A stretch of 64,000 bases of DNA from Pseudomonas sp. IAC-BECa141 (GCF_020544405.1 NZ_CP065410.1:5919501-5983500); one strand, 5' to 3'; counted from the first letter of the stretch, positions 6,520 through 16,052 are shown. A program made the numbers and translations. The notes: a model not told the origin generated them from the letters alone.

Positions 6520-9236
6520 ACAGCGTCGCGGTTCACGCGAACGCCATCACTCACCGCTATGGCGAGCGGCAAGCCCTGAATGGCATTGCGTTCGACCTGC
6601 CGACCGGTACCCGCTGCGGCTTGATCGGCCCTGACGGCGCAGGCAAATCCAGTCTGTTGGGGCTGATTGCGGGCGTGAAAACCCTTCAGCAAGGGCAACT
6701 GGAAGTGCTTGGCGGTCCGATCCAGGATCGCAGCCACCGCAACACGCTGTACGCGCGCATCGCTTTCATGCCGCAAGGATTGGGCGGCAACCTGTACCCG
6801 GAACTGTCGATCCGCGAGAACGTGCATTTTTTCGCCACCTTGTTCGGCCTCTCTGCAGACGAAAGCGCCCAGCGCCTGCACAACCTGTTGCTCGCGACCG
6901 ATCTGCTGAGGTTCGCCGATCGACCAGCCGGCAAACTTTCCGGCGGCATGAAACAGAAACTCGGACTGTGTTGCGCACTGATCCACGAACCGGATCTGCT
7001 GATCCTCGACGAGCCGACCACCGGCGTCGATCCGCTTTCACGCCGCAAGTTCTGGGAGTTGATCGACGATGTTCGACGCCAACGACCGCAGCTGACCCTG
7101 CTGGTCGCCACGGCCTACATGGAGGAAGCAGAGCAGTTCGAGCATTGCCTGATGCTCGACGGCGGGCGGATGATCGCCACCGGTTTGAGCCGCGAACTGG
7201 CCGCTGTAACGCCCAGCGGCAAGCTGGATGACGCCTTTACTCATTTCCAGGGTGACAGCCGTCACACCACTCAACCACTGCAGATCCCGCCTCGCACCGG
7301 CAACGCCGATATTGCCATCGAAGCTCATGACCTGACGTTGCGTTTCGGCGACTTTACGGCCGTGGATCACGTCAGCTTCGCCATCGGGCGAGGCGAGATT
7401 TTCGGTTTCCTTGGCTCCAATGGCTGCGGCAAGACCACCACAATGAAAGTCCTGACCGGACTGATGCCTGCCAGCGAAGGTAGCGCAACGCTGCTGGGCA
7501 ATCCGGTGGATGCGAAGGATCTGGCCACGCGCAAACGGGTCGGATTCATGTCTCAGAGCTTTTCGCTGTATGGCGAACTCAGCGTCCGGCAGAACCTTGA
7601 ACTGCACGCACGCCTGTTCGACTTGCCGAAAACCGAGAGCGCCCAGCGCATCGACGCGCTGATTCAACGCTTCGATCTGCACGGTGTCGCCAATCAATCG
7701 TCCGGGGCCTTGCCGCTGGGAATACGCCAGCGCCTGTCACTGGCGGTGGCGGTCTTGCACGGCCCGGAAGTGCTGATTCTGGATGAGCCGACCTCCGGAG
7801 TTGATCCCGCGGCGCGAGACGATTTCTGGCGCCTGTTGATCGAGCTGTCCCGTGATCAAGGCGTGACCATTTTCCTCTCCACCCATTTCATGAACGAAGC
7901 TCAGCGTTGCGACCGCATTTCGCTGATGCACGCGGGCAAAGTGCTGGCCTGTGACACGCCGACGGCACTGCAACAACAGTTTGGCGGCAAGTCCCTGGAG
8001 GCAGCGTTCGTGAGCTGCCTTGAACAGGCTCAGGGCGACGCCGAAACCGCCCCGCCCCCCGAGCCGTCACCGGCCCCGAAAGCGCCGGCCGGTTCCGTCA
8101 AGGAACGGGTTTTCAGTTTCGGTCGTCTGACGGCAGTGGCTCGCCGCGAAGGCAAAGAGCTGGTCCGCGACAAAGTGCGCATGGCGTTTGCACTGCTGGG
8201 TGCGATTTTCATGATGGTGATTTTTGGCTTCGGGATTTCCCTGGATGTGGAGAACCTGGCCTTTGCCGTGTATGACCAGGATCAAACGCCACAAAGCCGC
8301 GCCTATCTGGAGGCCTTTCGCGGCTCCCGCTATTTCGCCGAACAGCCGCCCATCGAAGATCCACAGGCTCTGCACCGTCGGCTGCAACGTTCGGAAATCA
8401 AACTGGCGCTGGAGATCCCGCCCGGCTTCGGCCGCGACCTGTACGCCGGGCATCGGCCGGAGGTCGCGGCGTGGCTGGATGGCGGCATGCCCTTTCGCGC
8501 CGAGACCAGTCGCAACTACGTCGAGGCCGTTCATCTGGTCAATCTTGAGCAACTTGCCGAACAAAGCAGCCCGGCCTTGACCCTGTCAGCCCCGGCCACG
8601 CTGCAGACCCGCTTTCGCTATAACCAGGATGTGGTCAGCGTCAATGCCATCGGTCCCGGCGTGATGGCGCTGATTCTGGCCTTCATTCCGGCGATGCTGA
8701 CGGCGCTCGGCATCGTGCGCGAGAAAGAGCTGGGCTCAATCACCAACTTCTACGCCACGCCCCTGACCCGCCTCGAATTCCTCCTGGGCAAACAAATGCC
8801 TTATCTGCTGGTCAGCCTGGTCAACCTCGCCGTGCTCACGGCCATGAATCGCTGGTTGTTCGGCGTGCCCTTCAAGGGCAGCCTGCCGACCCTTGCGTTC
8901 GGCGGGCTTTTGTATGTACTGGCCACCACCAGCATGGGCCTGCTGATTTCAGCGTTCACCCGAACACAGATTGCGGCGATCCTCGGCACCATGATCATCA
9001 CCAGCCTGCCGACCATTCAGTTCTCGGGTCTGATCGTGCCGCGTTCTTCGCTGGAAGGGGCCGCCGCCGTGATGGGCGTGCTGTTTCCGGCCGGTCACTT
9101 CCTCGACATCGCCGTAGGAACGTTCACCAAAGCTCTGGACCTGCGCCAGCTCTGGCCACAATGCCTGGCGCTGGGCGGCTTTTTTATCGGGTTCACCGGT
9201 TTGAGCCTGATCATGCTGAAAAAGCAGGAGGCCTGA
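6516..9236 (+). CDS. RbbA-like ABC transporter: two ATPase domains fused to an ABC-2 permease
   Basis: 906 aa. First ATPase: Walker A GPDGAGKS at 38-45, signature LSGGMKQKL, Walker B LLILDEPTTGVDP. Second ATPase: Walker A GSNGCGKTTT, Walker B VLILDEPTSGVDP, but LPLGIRQRL where LSGGQ is expected. A proline-rich linker (EPSPAPKAPAG) leads to an ABC-2 permease half with one early and about five late membrane segments. E. coli RbbA has the same order and size and has been linked to ribosomes, but the operon with HlyD and permease genes points to export. ATGA overlap with the gene before. Confidence 0.9.
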   Translation: MNSVAVHANAITHRYGERQALNGIAFDLPTGTRCGLIGPDGAGKSSLLGLIAGVKTLQQGQLEVLGGPIQDRSHRNTLYARIAFMPQGLGGNLYPELSIRENVHFFATLFGLSADESAQRLHNLLLATDLLRFADRPAGKLSGGMKQKLGLCCALIHEPDLLILDEPTTGVDPLSRRKFWELIDDVRRQRPQLTLLVATAYMEEAEQFEHCLMLDGGRMIATGLSRELAAVTPSGKLDDAFTHFQGDSRHTTQPLQIPPRTGNADIAIEAHDLTLRFGDFTAVDHVSFAIGRGEIFGFLGSNGCGKTTTMKVLTGLMPASEGSATLLGNPVDAKDLATRKRVGFMSQSFSLYGELSVRQNLELHARLFDLPKTESAQRIDALIQRFDLHGVANQSSGALPLGIRQRLSLAVAVLHGPEVLILDEPTSGVDPAARDDFWRLLIELSRDQGVTIFLSTHFMNEAQRCDRISLMHAGKVLACDTPTALQQQFGGKSLEAAFVSCLEQAQGDAETAPPPEPSPAPKAPAGSVKERVFSFGRLTAVARREGKELVRDKVRMAFALLGAIFMMVIFGFGISLDVENLAFAVYDQDQTPQSRAYLEAFRGSRYFAEQPPIEDPQALHRRLQRSEIKLALEIPPGFGRDLYAGHRPEVAAWLDGGMPFRAETSRNYVEAVHLVNLEQLAEQSSPALTLSAPATLQTRFRYNQDVVSVNAIGPGVMALILAFIPAMLTALGIVREKELGSITNFYATPLTRLEFLLGKQMPYLLVSLVNLAVLTAMNRWLFGVPFKGSLPTLAFGGLLYVLATTSMGLLISAFTRTQIAAILGTMIITSLPTIQFSGLIVPRSSLEGAAAVMGVLFPAGHFLDIAVGTFTKALDLRQLWPQCLALGGFFIGFTGLSLIMLKKQEA

Positions 9237-10354
9237 TGCACAAGCTCGCACATATCCTGCGATTGGGCCTCAAGGAGCTGACGAGCCTGCGCCATGACAG
9301 CGTACTACTGCTGTTCCTGTTCTATGCCTTCACCGTGGCCATCTATATGCCAGCCGCCGGTTCGGTGATCGGCGTGCATAACGCCAGCGTGGCGATTGTC
9401 GACGAGGATCACGGCGCCCTTTCGCGCCAATTGGCCGAGGCGCTGCAACCTCCGGAATTCCAGACGCCGGTACCGCTGCCCTACGAGCAACTGGATGAAG
9501 TCATGGATAGCGGCCGATACACATTCGTCATCAACATCCCCGCCAGTTTTCAGACAGACCTGCTCGCGGGTCGCCAGCCAGCCCTGCAGGTCAACGTCGA
9601 CGCCACCGCCATGAGTCAGGCGTTCATGGGCGCCGGCTACATCAGCCGGATATTTCAACGTGAGTTATTGGCTTACTCAGGCCAGGGTGATGTGCAGACC
9701 GGGTCTGCGGTGCAACTGACGACTCGAGCCCTGTTCAATACCAATCTTGAGGGCGGTTGGTTTCTGGCCGTGATTCAGATCGTCAACAACATCACTATTC
9801 TGGCGATTGTTCTGACCGGCACCGCGCTCCTGCGCGAGCGCGAACACGGCACACTGGATCATTTGCTGGTGCTGCCGCTGACCGCACTGGAAATCATGCT
9901 GGCGAAAGTCTGGAGCAATCTGCTGGTGGTGGTGCTATGCACCTGGCTGTCCCTGGAAGTGATTGTCAAAGGTGCGTTGGGCGTACCTTTATCCGGCTCA
10001 TTGAGCCTGTTCTTGCTGGTTACGGCCGTTTATCTGTTCGCCAGCACCGCGCTGGGCATATTTCTGGCAACGCTGGCGCGTTCGACACCGCAGTTCGGCC
10101 TGCTGGCCATCCCGGTGATTATCCCGATGTTGCTGTTGTCCGGCGGCAGTACACCACTGGACAGCATGCCGCAGTGGTTGCAATGGGTCATGCAAGGGTC
10201 ACCGTCCACCCACTTCGTCAGCCTCGGCACCGCGATCCTGTTCCGCGACGCCGGGCTGAGCGTGGTGTGGCCTGACTTGCTGGCGCTGGTCGTCATCGGT
10301 TTGCTGTTCTTTTTCATCGCCCTGGCACGGTTTCGCAAGAGCCTGGCGTCCTGA
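9236..10354 (+). CDS. ABC-2 type permease (YhhJ-like)
   Basis: 372 aa from the ATG at 9236, which shares one base with the preceding stop (TGATG). One N-terminal membrane segment (about 20-38), a large periplasmic domain, then five to six membrane segments from about 180, as in ABC-2/YhgE-type permeases. Pairs with the permease half of the 906-aa protein to complete the exporter. Substrate not deducible. Confidence 0.9.
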   Translation: MHKLAHILRLGLKELTSLRHDSVLLLFLFYAFTVAIYMPAAGSVIGVHNASVAIVDEDHGALSRQLAEALQPPEFQTPVPLPYEQLDEVMDSGRYTFVINIPASFQTDLLAGRQPALQVNVDATAMSQAFMGAGYISRIFQRELLAYSGQGDVQTGSAVQLTTRALFNTNLEGGWFLAVIQIVNNITILAIVLTGTALLREREHGTLDHLLVLPLTALEIMLAKVWSNLLVVVLCTWLSLEVIVKGALGVPLSGSLSLFLLVTAVYLFASTALGIFLATLARSTPQFGLLAIPVIIPMLLLSGGSTPLDSMPQWLQWVMQGSPSTHFVSLGTAILFRDAGLSVVWPDLLALVVIGLLFFFIALARFRKSLAS

Positions 10355-10370
10355 ACAACCGCGACAACGT

Positions 10371-10778
10371 TTACTGAATGATCAGGTTGTTGAACAACAG
10401 ATCCTCGACCACCGGCTTGCCGGTCTCGTCATTCATCACTTGCTGGGTCTGCTTCAAGGCTTCCTGACGCAGTTTTTCCTTGCCTTCGATGCTGCCCATC
10501 GCTTCGGTGGTTTGCTGAGTGAACAGCGCCACCAGTTGATTGCGAATCAGCGGCTCGTTGGCCTTGACCAGTTTGGTCGCCTCTTCGCCGGTCACCCGCA
10601 GTGCCACGTCGGCCTTGTAGACCTTCAGCTTCGGCGTGCCATCCAGCCCGTAGTTGCCCACGAACGGCGGGCTCAGGGTGATGTAGTTGACCTTCGGCGC
10701 CTCGCCCTCTTTGGCTTCTTCGGCCAGCGCTGCCACAGGCAGAGACAGGGCCAGCAACAACATGATCCACGCTTTCAC
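10371..10778 (-). CDS. FliL-like periplasmic protein
   Basis: 135 aa from a GTG at 10778 with a strong AAGGAG ribosome site 7 bases upstream; a longer upstream frame lacks such a site. Cleavable signal peptide (KAWIMLLLALSLPVAALA, cut near residue 20), then a FliL-type domain: NYITLSPPFVGNYG, VALRVTGEEATKLVKANEPLIRNQLV, and a C-terminus VVEDLLFNNLIIQ. True FliL is anchored in the inner membrane by a transmembrane helix; this one appears soluble or loosely held, and no flagellar genes are nearby. Confidence 0.8.
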   Translation of the reverse strand: MKAWIMLLLALSLPVAALAEEAKEGEAPKVNYITLSPPFVGNYGLDGTPKLKVYKADVALRVTGEEATKLVKANEPLIRNQLVALFTQQTTEAMGSIEGKEKLRQEALKQTQQVMNDETGKPVVEDLLFNNLIIQ

Positions 10779-10928
10779 AATTCGCTCCTTATCCGGTTTG
10801 CGGCCTAGCATAACGACCCGCCGCGCAAGCACAAGCTTATGGCGGACTATCAGGGCCGGGCATGCTCGTTGACCCGTTGACTGCCACACCTACACTTATC
10901 GGCCATCACTCCCAAAGGAATAGCCCTG

Positions 10929-11906
10929 ATGAAAGCCGTGCTGTGCAAAGCCTTCGGCCCTGCCGAATCGCTGGTGCTGGAAGACGTCGCCAGTCCTGTC
11001 GCCAAGAAGAACGAAATCCTGCTGGACGTGCACGCCGCCGGGGTCAACTTCCCGGACACGCTGATCATCGAGGGCAAGTACCAGTTCAAGCCGCCCTTCC
11101 CGTTCTCCCCGGGTGGGGAAGCCTCCGGCGTGGTCAGCCAAGTGGGTGAAAAGGTCAGTCACCTGAAGGTCGGCGACCGGGTCATGGCCCTGACGGGCTG
11201 GGGCAGCTTTGCCGAGCAGGTCGCAGTGCCGGGCTACAACGTGCTGCCGATCCCGCCGTCGATGGATTTCAACACTGCCGCCGCGTTCAGCATGACCTAC
11301 GGCACGTCGATGCACGCCCTCAAACAGCGCGGCAACCTGCAACCGGGTGAAACCCTGCTGGTACTCGGTGCCTCCGGCGGCGTTGGCCTCGCCGCCGTGG
11401 AAATCGGCAAAGCCATGGGCGCCCGGGTGATTGCCGCCGCCAGCAGCGCGGAAAAACTCGCCGTCGCCAAGGCTGCCGGTGCCGACGAACTGATCAACTA
11501 CAGCGAAACCAGCCTCAAGGACGAGATCAAACGCCTGACCGACGGCCAGGGCGCCGACGTGATCTACGACCCGGTCGGCGGCGACCTGTTCGACCAGGCT
11601 ATCCGCGCCATCGCCTGGAACGGCCGCCTGCTGGTCGTCGGCTTCGCCAGCGGACGCATTCCCGAACTGCCGGTCAACCTCGCCCTGCTCAAGGGCGCGG
11701 CGGTACTCGGCGTGTTCTGGGGTTCCTTCGCCCAGCGCCAGCCGCAGGACAACGCCGCAAACTTCCAGCAACTGTTCGGCTGGTTTGCCGAGGGCAAGCT
11801 CAAGCCGCTGGTGTCGCAGGTCTACCCGCTGGGCAATGCCGCGCAGGCGATCAATGATCTCGGGCAGCGCAAGGCTGTGGGCAAGGTTGTCGTCAGCGTG
11901 CGCTAA
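10929..11906 (+). CDS. NADPH:quinone oxidoreductase, zinc-free MDR family
   Basis: 325 aa quinone reductase of the medium-chain dehydrogenase superfamily. GroES-like N-domain (NFPDTLIIEGKYQFKPPFPF), then the nucleotide-binding motif LGASGGVGLAAVEIGKAMGA near 145. Catalytic zinc ligands are not seen, consistent with quinone reductase/crotonase-type members. Single gene. Physiological substrate unknown. Confidence 0.88.
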   Translation: MKAVLCKAFGPAESLVLEDVASPVAKKNEILLDVHAAGVNFPDTLIIEGKYQFKPPFPFSPGGEASGVVSQVGEKVSHLKVGDRVMALTGWGSFAEQVAVPGYNVLPIPPSMDFNTAAAFSMTYGTSMHALKQRGNLQPGETLLVLGASGGVGLAAVEIGKAMGARVIAAASSAEKLAVAKAAGADELINYSETSLKDEIKRLTDGQGADVIYDPVGGDLFDQAIRAIAWNGRLLVVGFASGRIPELPVNLALLKGAAVLGVFWGSFAQRQPQDNAANFQQLFGWFAEGKLKPLVSQVYPLGNAAQAINDLGQRKAVGKVVVSVR

Positions 11907-11910
11907 ACGG

Positions 11911-11943
11911 AAAAAGCTGTCTGGTCATGTACCTGACCAGACA
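11911..11943 (-). terminator. Terminator for the TonB-domain gene
   Basis: 10-bp perfect stem TGTCTGGTCA (11918-11927) with 11934-11943 and a 6-base loop. Read on the minus strand it is followed by a T run (11915-11911). It lies just past the stop of the minus-strand gene; on the plus strand the T run is missing, so it should terminate mainly that gene. Confidence 0.7.
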
Positions 11944-11957
11944 GGCATGCACTGTTC

Positions 11958-12566
11958 TCATAAAACCTTACGAATGTCTTCCGGCAGAAGGGTGACGTAT
12001 TTAAGGCCTGGACTCTTTTGGCAGCGCGTCACAATGCTGGGAACACGCTTGTTCATTTTGGCGACCATGGCCAGGCGTTGCTCCATCGGGATCTGTCCCT
12101 GGAAAAACGTATTTGCCAGATAACCGCGCACATAATGAAACGGTGCAGCATCCACCCAGGCATGTCTTGGATAGTGCGCCAGCAAACTGTTGAACTCGCG
12201 GCATTTGAGATCCTTCAGCCACAGATTGACACCGTCGGGAGAGTCGAATCCGAACGTCATCGGGGCGATTATTTCCTGCTCTGGCGGGCGTTCTCCTTCA
12301 ACAGTCCACGGTTTAAAGCGCCATTGCGCCAGCGCTTTTTTGACCGCATCGGACAGTTCGGCATGATCGCTTTTCAAAATGCCGACCTTACTCACCGCTC
12401 CGTCTGCACTGACGGTAAAGCTTACTTTGACGCCTCCGGTAAACCCGGCCCGTTGCAGCCCCGGAGGGTAGATTGGTTTCGGATGATGTTCCGGAATCAA
12501 AAATACCTCGGCCGCCCAGGTACTGCCCGCCACCAACAGCAAAACCAACAACGTACACCAGCGCAT
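11958..12566 (-). CDS. Secreted TonB C-terminal-domain protein
   Basis: 202 aa. Signal peptide RWCTLLVLLLVAGSTWA cut before AEVF, then a TonB C-terminal domain at about 25-110 (YPPGLQRAGFTGGVKVSFTV, AVKKALAQWRFKPW). A further 90 residues with two cysteines (DLKCREF and TRCQKS) have no match I know. Lacks the N-terminal membrane anchor and proline-rich spacer needed for energy transduction, and no exbB/exbD is nearby, so it is probably a periplasmic protein using the fold for binding. Confidence 0.75.
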   Translation of the reverse strand: MRWCTLLVLLLVAGSTWAAEVFLIPEHHPKPIYPPGLQRAGFTGGVKVSFTVSADGAVSKVGILKSDHAELSDAVKKALAQWRFKPWTVEGERPPEQEIIAPMTFGFDSPDGVNLWLKDLKCREFNSLLAHYPRHAWVDAAPFHYVRGYLANTFFQGQIPMEQRLAMVAKMNKRVPSIVTRCQKSPGLKYVTLLPEDIRKVL

Positions 12567-12892
12567 GATTCCTCCCCTCGCGACCCGAATGCCCGATCAG
12601 GCATCTGCGAAAAGGTTAAGGCGCGCCCCTCCAAAATAGAACGTCGCGGCTTCTGCGTTGCAAGCAGGAGATTTCCTCAAAACTTGCCCTACGTCTCGCT
12701 GAAACCCTGCAGGAAGCCGCCGAAGTAACCTTTCCCACAGCGCCCCTCACTTATATCTGAGCGACATGTTCATAAAGGAACGTGCGACTTCCAACATTTC
12801 CACTGTTTTGTCGATGGGAAGCGGTGCTATTTTCGGTAACGAAACTGTAACATTCGCATCCGCAGTCAAAACAAGAAATCTGGAGCTCTTGA
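12567..12892. other. 326-base intergenic region between the TonB-domain gene and glpT
   Basis: No supportable gene. The half nearest glpT is less G+C-rich and holds a dyad at 12831-12844 and the glpT ribosome site (CTGGAG, about 10 bases before the start). The other half should hold the promoter of the minus-strand gene; I see no clear hexamers there. Confidence 0.6.
12831..12844. promoter_or_regulatory. Candidate GlpR-type operator upstream of glpT
   Basis: TTTCG and CGAAA (12831-12835, 12840-12844) form a perfect inverted repeat around GTAA, 49 bases before the glpT start. DeoR-family GlpR repressors bind AACGA/TTCG-type half sites, so this fits glycerol 3-phosphate control. Assignment is inference; the dyad is short. 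Confidence 0.4.
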
Positions 12893-14242
12893 ATGTTTGC
12901 TTTCTTTCGTCCTGCCGCACATCAGGCTCCATTGCCTGAAGAAAAAATCGACAGCACCTACCGACGCCTGCGTTGGCAGATCTTCGCCGGCATCTTCTTT
13001 GGCTACGCGGGTTACTACCTGCTGCGCAAGAACTTCTCGCTGGCCATGCCGTACCTGATCGACGAAGGCTACAGCCGTGGCGATCTGGGCCTGGCGATGT
13101 CGGCGATCGCCATTGCGTATGGCTTGTCCAAGTTCCTCATGGGCCTGGTCTCCGACCGCTCCAACCCGCGTTACTTCCTGCCCTTCGGCCTGCTGGTATC
13201 GGCCGGGGTCATGTTCATTTTCGGTTTCGCGCCTTGGGCAACGTCCAGCGTGACCATGATGTTCATCCTGCTGTTCATCAACGGTTGGGCCCAGGGCATG
13301 GGCTGGCCGCCGAGCGGACGCACGATGGTGCACTGGTGGTCGCAGAAGGAACGAGGCGGCGTGGTGTCGGTGTGGAACGTGGCGCATAACGTCGGGGGCG
13401 GCCTGATCGGCCCGCTGTTCCTGGTCGGCATGGGCCTGTTCAACGACTGGCACGCAGCGTTCTACGTTCCGGCCGCTGTTGCTCTGGCGGTAGCGGTGTT
13501 CGCGTTCGTGACCATGCGCGACACCCCGCAATCGGTTGGCCTGCCGCCGATCGAGAAGTACAAGAACGACTATCCGGAAGGCTACGACGCCAGCCACGAA
13601 GACGAATTCAGCGCCAAGGAAATCTTCGTCAAATACGTGCTGCGCAACAAAATGCTCTGGTACATCGCCATGGCCAACGTCTTCGTTTACCTGCTGCGCT
13701 ACGGTGTACTGGACTGGGCGCCGACCTACCTGAAGGAAGCCAAGGGTTTCACTGTAGATAAAACCTCGTGGGCCTATTTCTTCTACGAATGGGCGGGGAT
13801 TCCAGGCACGCTGCTGTGCGGCTGGATGTCAGACAAGATCTTCCGTGGCAACCGTGGCCTGACCGGCATGGTGTTCATGGCGCTGGTGACCGTGGCGACC
13901 CTGGTTTACTGGCTGAACCCGGCCGGCAACCCGACCATCGACATGATCGCGCTGTTCTCCATCGGCTTCCTGATCTATGGCCCGGTGATGCTGATCGGCC
14001 TGCAAGCGCTGGAGCTGGCACCAAAGAAAGCCGCCGGTACTGCTGCGGGCTTCACCGGTCTGTTCGGGTACTTGGGTGGTTCGGTCGCGGCCAGTGCAGC
14101 GATGGGCTACACCGTGGACCATTTCGGCTGGGATGGCGGTTTCGTGTTGCTGGTGGGCGCTTGCCTGCTGTCGATGGCCTTCCTGGCCCCGACCCTTTGG
14201 CACAAGCAAGTCGCCAGTCAGACCCGCGAAGCAGTCGCCTGA
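12893..14242 (+). CDS. glpT: Glycerol-3-phosphate:phosphate antiporter GlpT
   Basis: 449 aa major-facilitator protein with about 12 membrane segments. Family features: [30 protein letters not shown] near 24-53 and the signature [16 protein letters not shown] near 138-153. Imports glycerol 3-phosphate (and fosfomycin) in exchange for phosphate. Its 3' end overlaps the convergent chaC gene by 25 bases. Confidence 0.94.
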   Translation: MFAFFRPAAHQAPLPEEKIDSTYRRLRWQIFAGIFFGYAGYYLLRKNFSLAMPYLIDEGYSRGDLGLAMSAIAIAYGLSKFLMGLVSDRSNPRYFLPFGLLVSAGVMFIFGFAPWATSSVTMMFILLFINGWAQGMGWPPSGRTMVHWWSQKERGGVVSVWNVAHNVGGGLIGPLFLVGMGLFNDWHAAFYVPAAVALAVAVFAFVTMRDTPQSVGLPPIEKYKNDYPEGYDASHEDEFSAKEIFVKYVLRNKMLWYIAMANVFVYLLRYGVLDWAPTYLKEAKGFTVDKTSWAYFFYEWAGIPGTLLCGWMSDKIFRGNRGLTGMVFMALVTVATLVYWLNPAGNPTIDMIALFSIGFLIYGPVMLIGLQALELAPKKAAGTAAGFTGLFGYLGGSVAASAAMGYTVDHFGWDGGFVLLVGACLLSMAFLAPTLWHKQVASQTREAVA

Positions 14243-14886
14243 TCGGCCTTTGACCTGCAGCGCTTGAGCCGCGCCTCCAGATTCCGGTCTGGCATGGCGT
14301 GGCTGCGCAGGGCGTGAGCGGTCTGCTCGACATAATCGCGAGTCGTGCCGTAACGCCCGCAAGCGCTTTCGAACACCTGGCTCAGCACATGATCCGGCAA
14401 GTTGCCGGCATAGCTGGGCAGGTGTCGCTCCAATACGAATCCCAAGGCCTGAACCTGGCTGCCATCTTCGAGTCGGCAGTTGAGCCAGTGTGGGCGATAG
14501 GACGGGAACGGCATCTCGCGCTTCCACAACGCATAGAGCGCGCTGTCCAGGTTGTCTTCCGGCAACCGGTAGGCAAAGCCGCTGCATGAACCGCCCCGGT
14601 CCAGACCAAAGACCAGACCCGGCATTTCCGGCGTGCCGCGATGCTCGTGGGACCACAGGTACAAGCCACGATGGTAGCCATGCACTCGACCGCGCACACG
14701 CTCGACGGCGGTGCATTCCGGCCGCCAGATCAGCGATCCGTAGGCGAACAGCCACACCGGCCCGCCCTTGTGGCGCGCCATGGTCGATTGCATGGAAGCG
14801 AGAAGTTGTTCGTGCGTCAGCTGCGGCCCGAGATCGAGCCGCGGAGGGTAAGCCAGGTTCAGAAAAGCGTTTTCAATGGCGCTCAT
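14218..14886 (-). CDS. chaC: ChaC-like gamma-glutamylcyclotransferase
   Basis: 222 aa. Glutathione-specific cyclotransferase fold: substrate loop [14 protein letters not shown] (about 44-57) and the conserved FAYRLPEDN segment near 103. Family members release 5-oxoproline from glutathione. Convergent with glpT, sharing its last 25 bases. Confidence 0.88.
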   Translation of the reverse strand: MSAIENAFLNLAYPPRLDLGPQLTHEQLLASMQSTMARHKGGPVWLFAYGSLIWRPECTAVERVRGRVHGYHRGLYLWSHEHRGTPEMPGLVFGLDRGGSCSGFAYRLPEDNLDSALYALWKREMPFPSYRPHWLNCRLEDGSQVQALGFVLERHLPSYAGNLPDHVLSQVFESACGRYGTTRDYVEQTAHALRSHAMPDRNLEARLKRCRSKADQATASRV

Positions 14887-15083
14887 GGCGAATAGCGTTC
14901 AGCTCCCCGCGGGTGAAGAATTACTTAATAGAACGCACCGCTGTAACAATAAGGCACATATGTTTTAAAGCAATTGGAGTGCCATGGCACAGTTCTTAAT
15001 TTATTGCCTGATTGATATATAACCTACCGGCATTTATGCAATTACATAAATACCGATCGGCTATATAGAGCGTTATAAAGAAT
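14887..15083. other. AT-rich intergenic gap with an inverted repeat
   Basis: 197 bases, much richer in A+T than its surroundings. ATTTATG (15032-15038) and CATAAAT (15045-15051) form a 7-bp inverted repeat around CAATTA. It lies downstream of the minus-strand reductase gene and upstream of chaC. Likely holds the chaC promoter and perhaps a weak terminator; no gene seen. Confidence 0.45.
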
Positions 15084-16052
15084 TCAGGAACGGGGCGCGT
15101 AAGCGAACACATCCGCACGCATCTGATGGGCATCCATCCCCGCTTCCACCAGCGCATCCAGCGTGCCGTAGACCATGGCCGGCGAGCCGCTGGCGTAGAC
15201 GTGCAGCGGTTTCAGATCGGGAAAATCCTCACACACCGCCTCATGCAACATGCCGCAGCGCCCTTCCCAACCGCATTGATCACTGACGACCTTGTGCAGG
15301 AACAGGTTGGGCAACTTCAGCCATTCGTCCCAATGTTCGATTTCGTAGAAGTCTTCCGGGCGACGCACGCCCCAGTACAAGTGCACCGGCTGTTTGAAGC
15401 CGTTGGCCCGGCAATGTTCGATCAGGCTGTGGATCTGCCCCATGCCGGTGCCGGCGGCGATCAGCACCAGCGGCCCGTCCGGCAATTCCGCCAGATGGGT
15501 GTCGCCGAACGGCAGTTCGACCCGCACCATCGGGTTGCGCGTGAGCTGATCGATCAGGTTCAGCGCACTGGATTCGCGCGCCAGCACATGGATTTCCAGA
15601 TCGCGCCCGCCGTGGGGCGCCGAGGCCATGGAGAACGCCGACTTCTCGCCGTTCTCGCGCTCGATCATCAGGTACTGACCGGCGTGATAGCGCGGCGGCT
15701 TGCCGGCCGGTGCCCGCAGGCGCACACGAAAGGTATCGCCACCGACGTCCCGGCATTCGATGACCTGACACGACACACTGCGCACGGGCAGTTCTCCCAG
15801 CGCGAGCACGCCATCCCACAGCACGATGCAGTCTTCCAGCGGCTCCGCTATGCAAGTGTAGAACTCACCGTGGTCGTGCACCTTGCCGGCCTGTTCGACC
15901 CGGCCTTCCACCAGCAGCGCCGCACACACATGGCAATTGCCGTTGCGGCAGCTCTGCGGGCATTCATAGCCCAGGCGCCGCGCACCATCGAGAATCCGCT
16001 CTCCGGGCCGTATCTCGAGCACCGCTCCGGAGGGCTGCAGGGTTACACGCAT
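15084..16052 (-). CDS. Ferredoxin-type 2Fe-2S flavin reductase (Fre/AscD-like), ubiD partner
   Basis: 322 aa. N-terminal plant-type ferredoxin domain with cluster ligands C35, C40, C43 and C67 (CRNGNCHVC, FYTC), then an FAD-binding domain (RYHAGQYLMIERENGEKSAFSMAS) and an NAD(P)H domain (LIAAGTGMGQIHSLIEHC). Such proteins are often labelled CDP-6-deoxy-delta-3,4-glucoseen reductase, but no deoxysugar genes are here. The ATG at 16052 shares one base with the ubiD stop. E. coli has flavin reductase fre right after ubiD, so a role in supplying reduced flavin or electrons to the UbiD/prenyl-FMN pathway is a reasonable inference. Confidence 0.85.
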   Translation of the reverse strand: MRVTLQPSGAVLEIRPGERILDGARRLGYECPQSCRNGNCHVCAALLVEGRVEQAGKVHDHGEFYTCIAEPLEDCIVLWDGVLALGELPVRSVSCQVIECRDVGGDTFRVRLRAPAGKPPRYHAGQYLMIERENGEKSAFSMASAPHGGRDLEIHVLARESSALNLIDQLTRNPMVRVELPFGDTHLAELPDGPLVLIAAGTGMGQIHSLIEHCRANGFKQPVHLYWGVRRPEDFYEIEHWDEWLKLPNLFLHKVVSDQCGWEGRCGMLHEAVCEDFPDLKPLHVYASGSPAMVYGTLDALVEAGMDAHQMRADVFAYAPRS

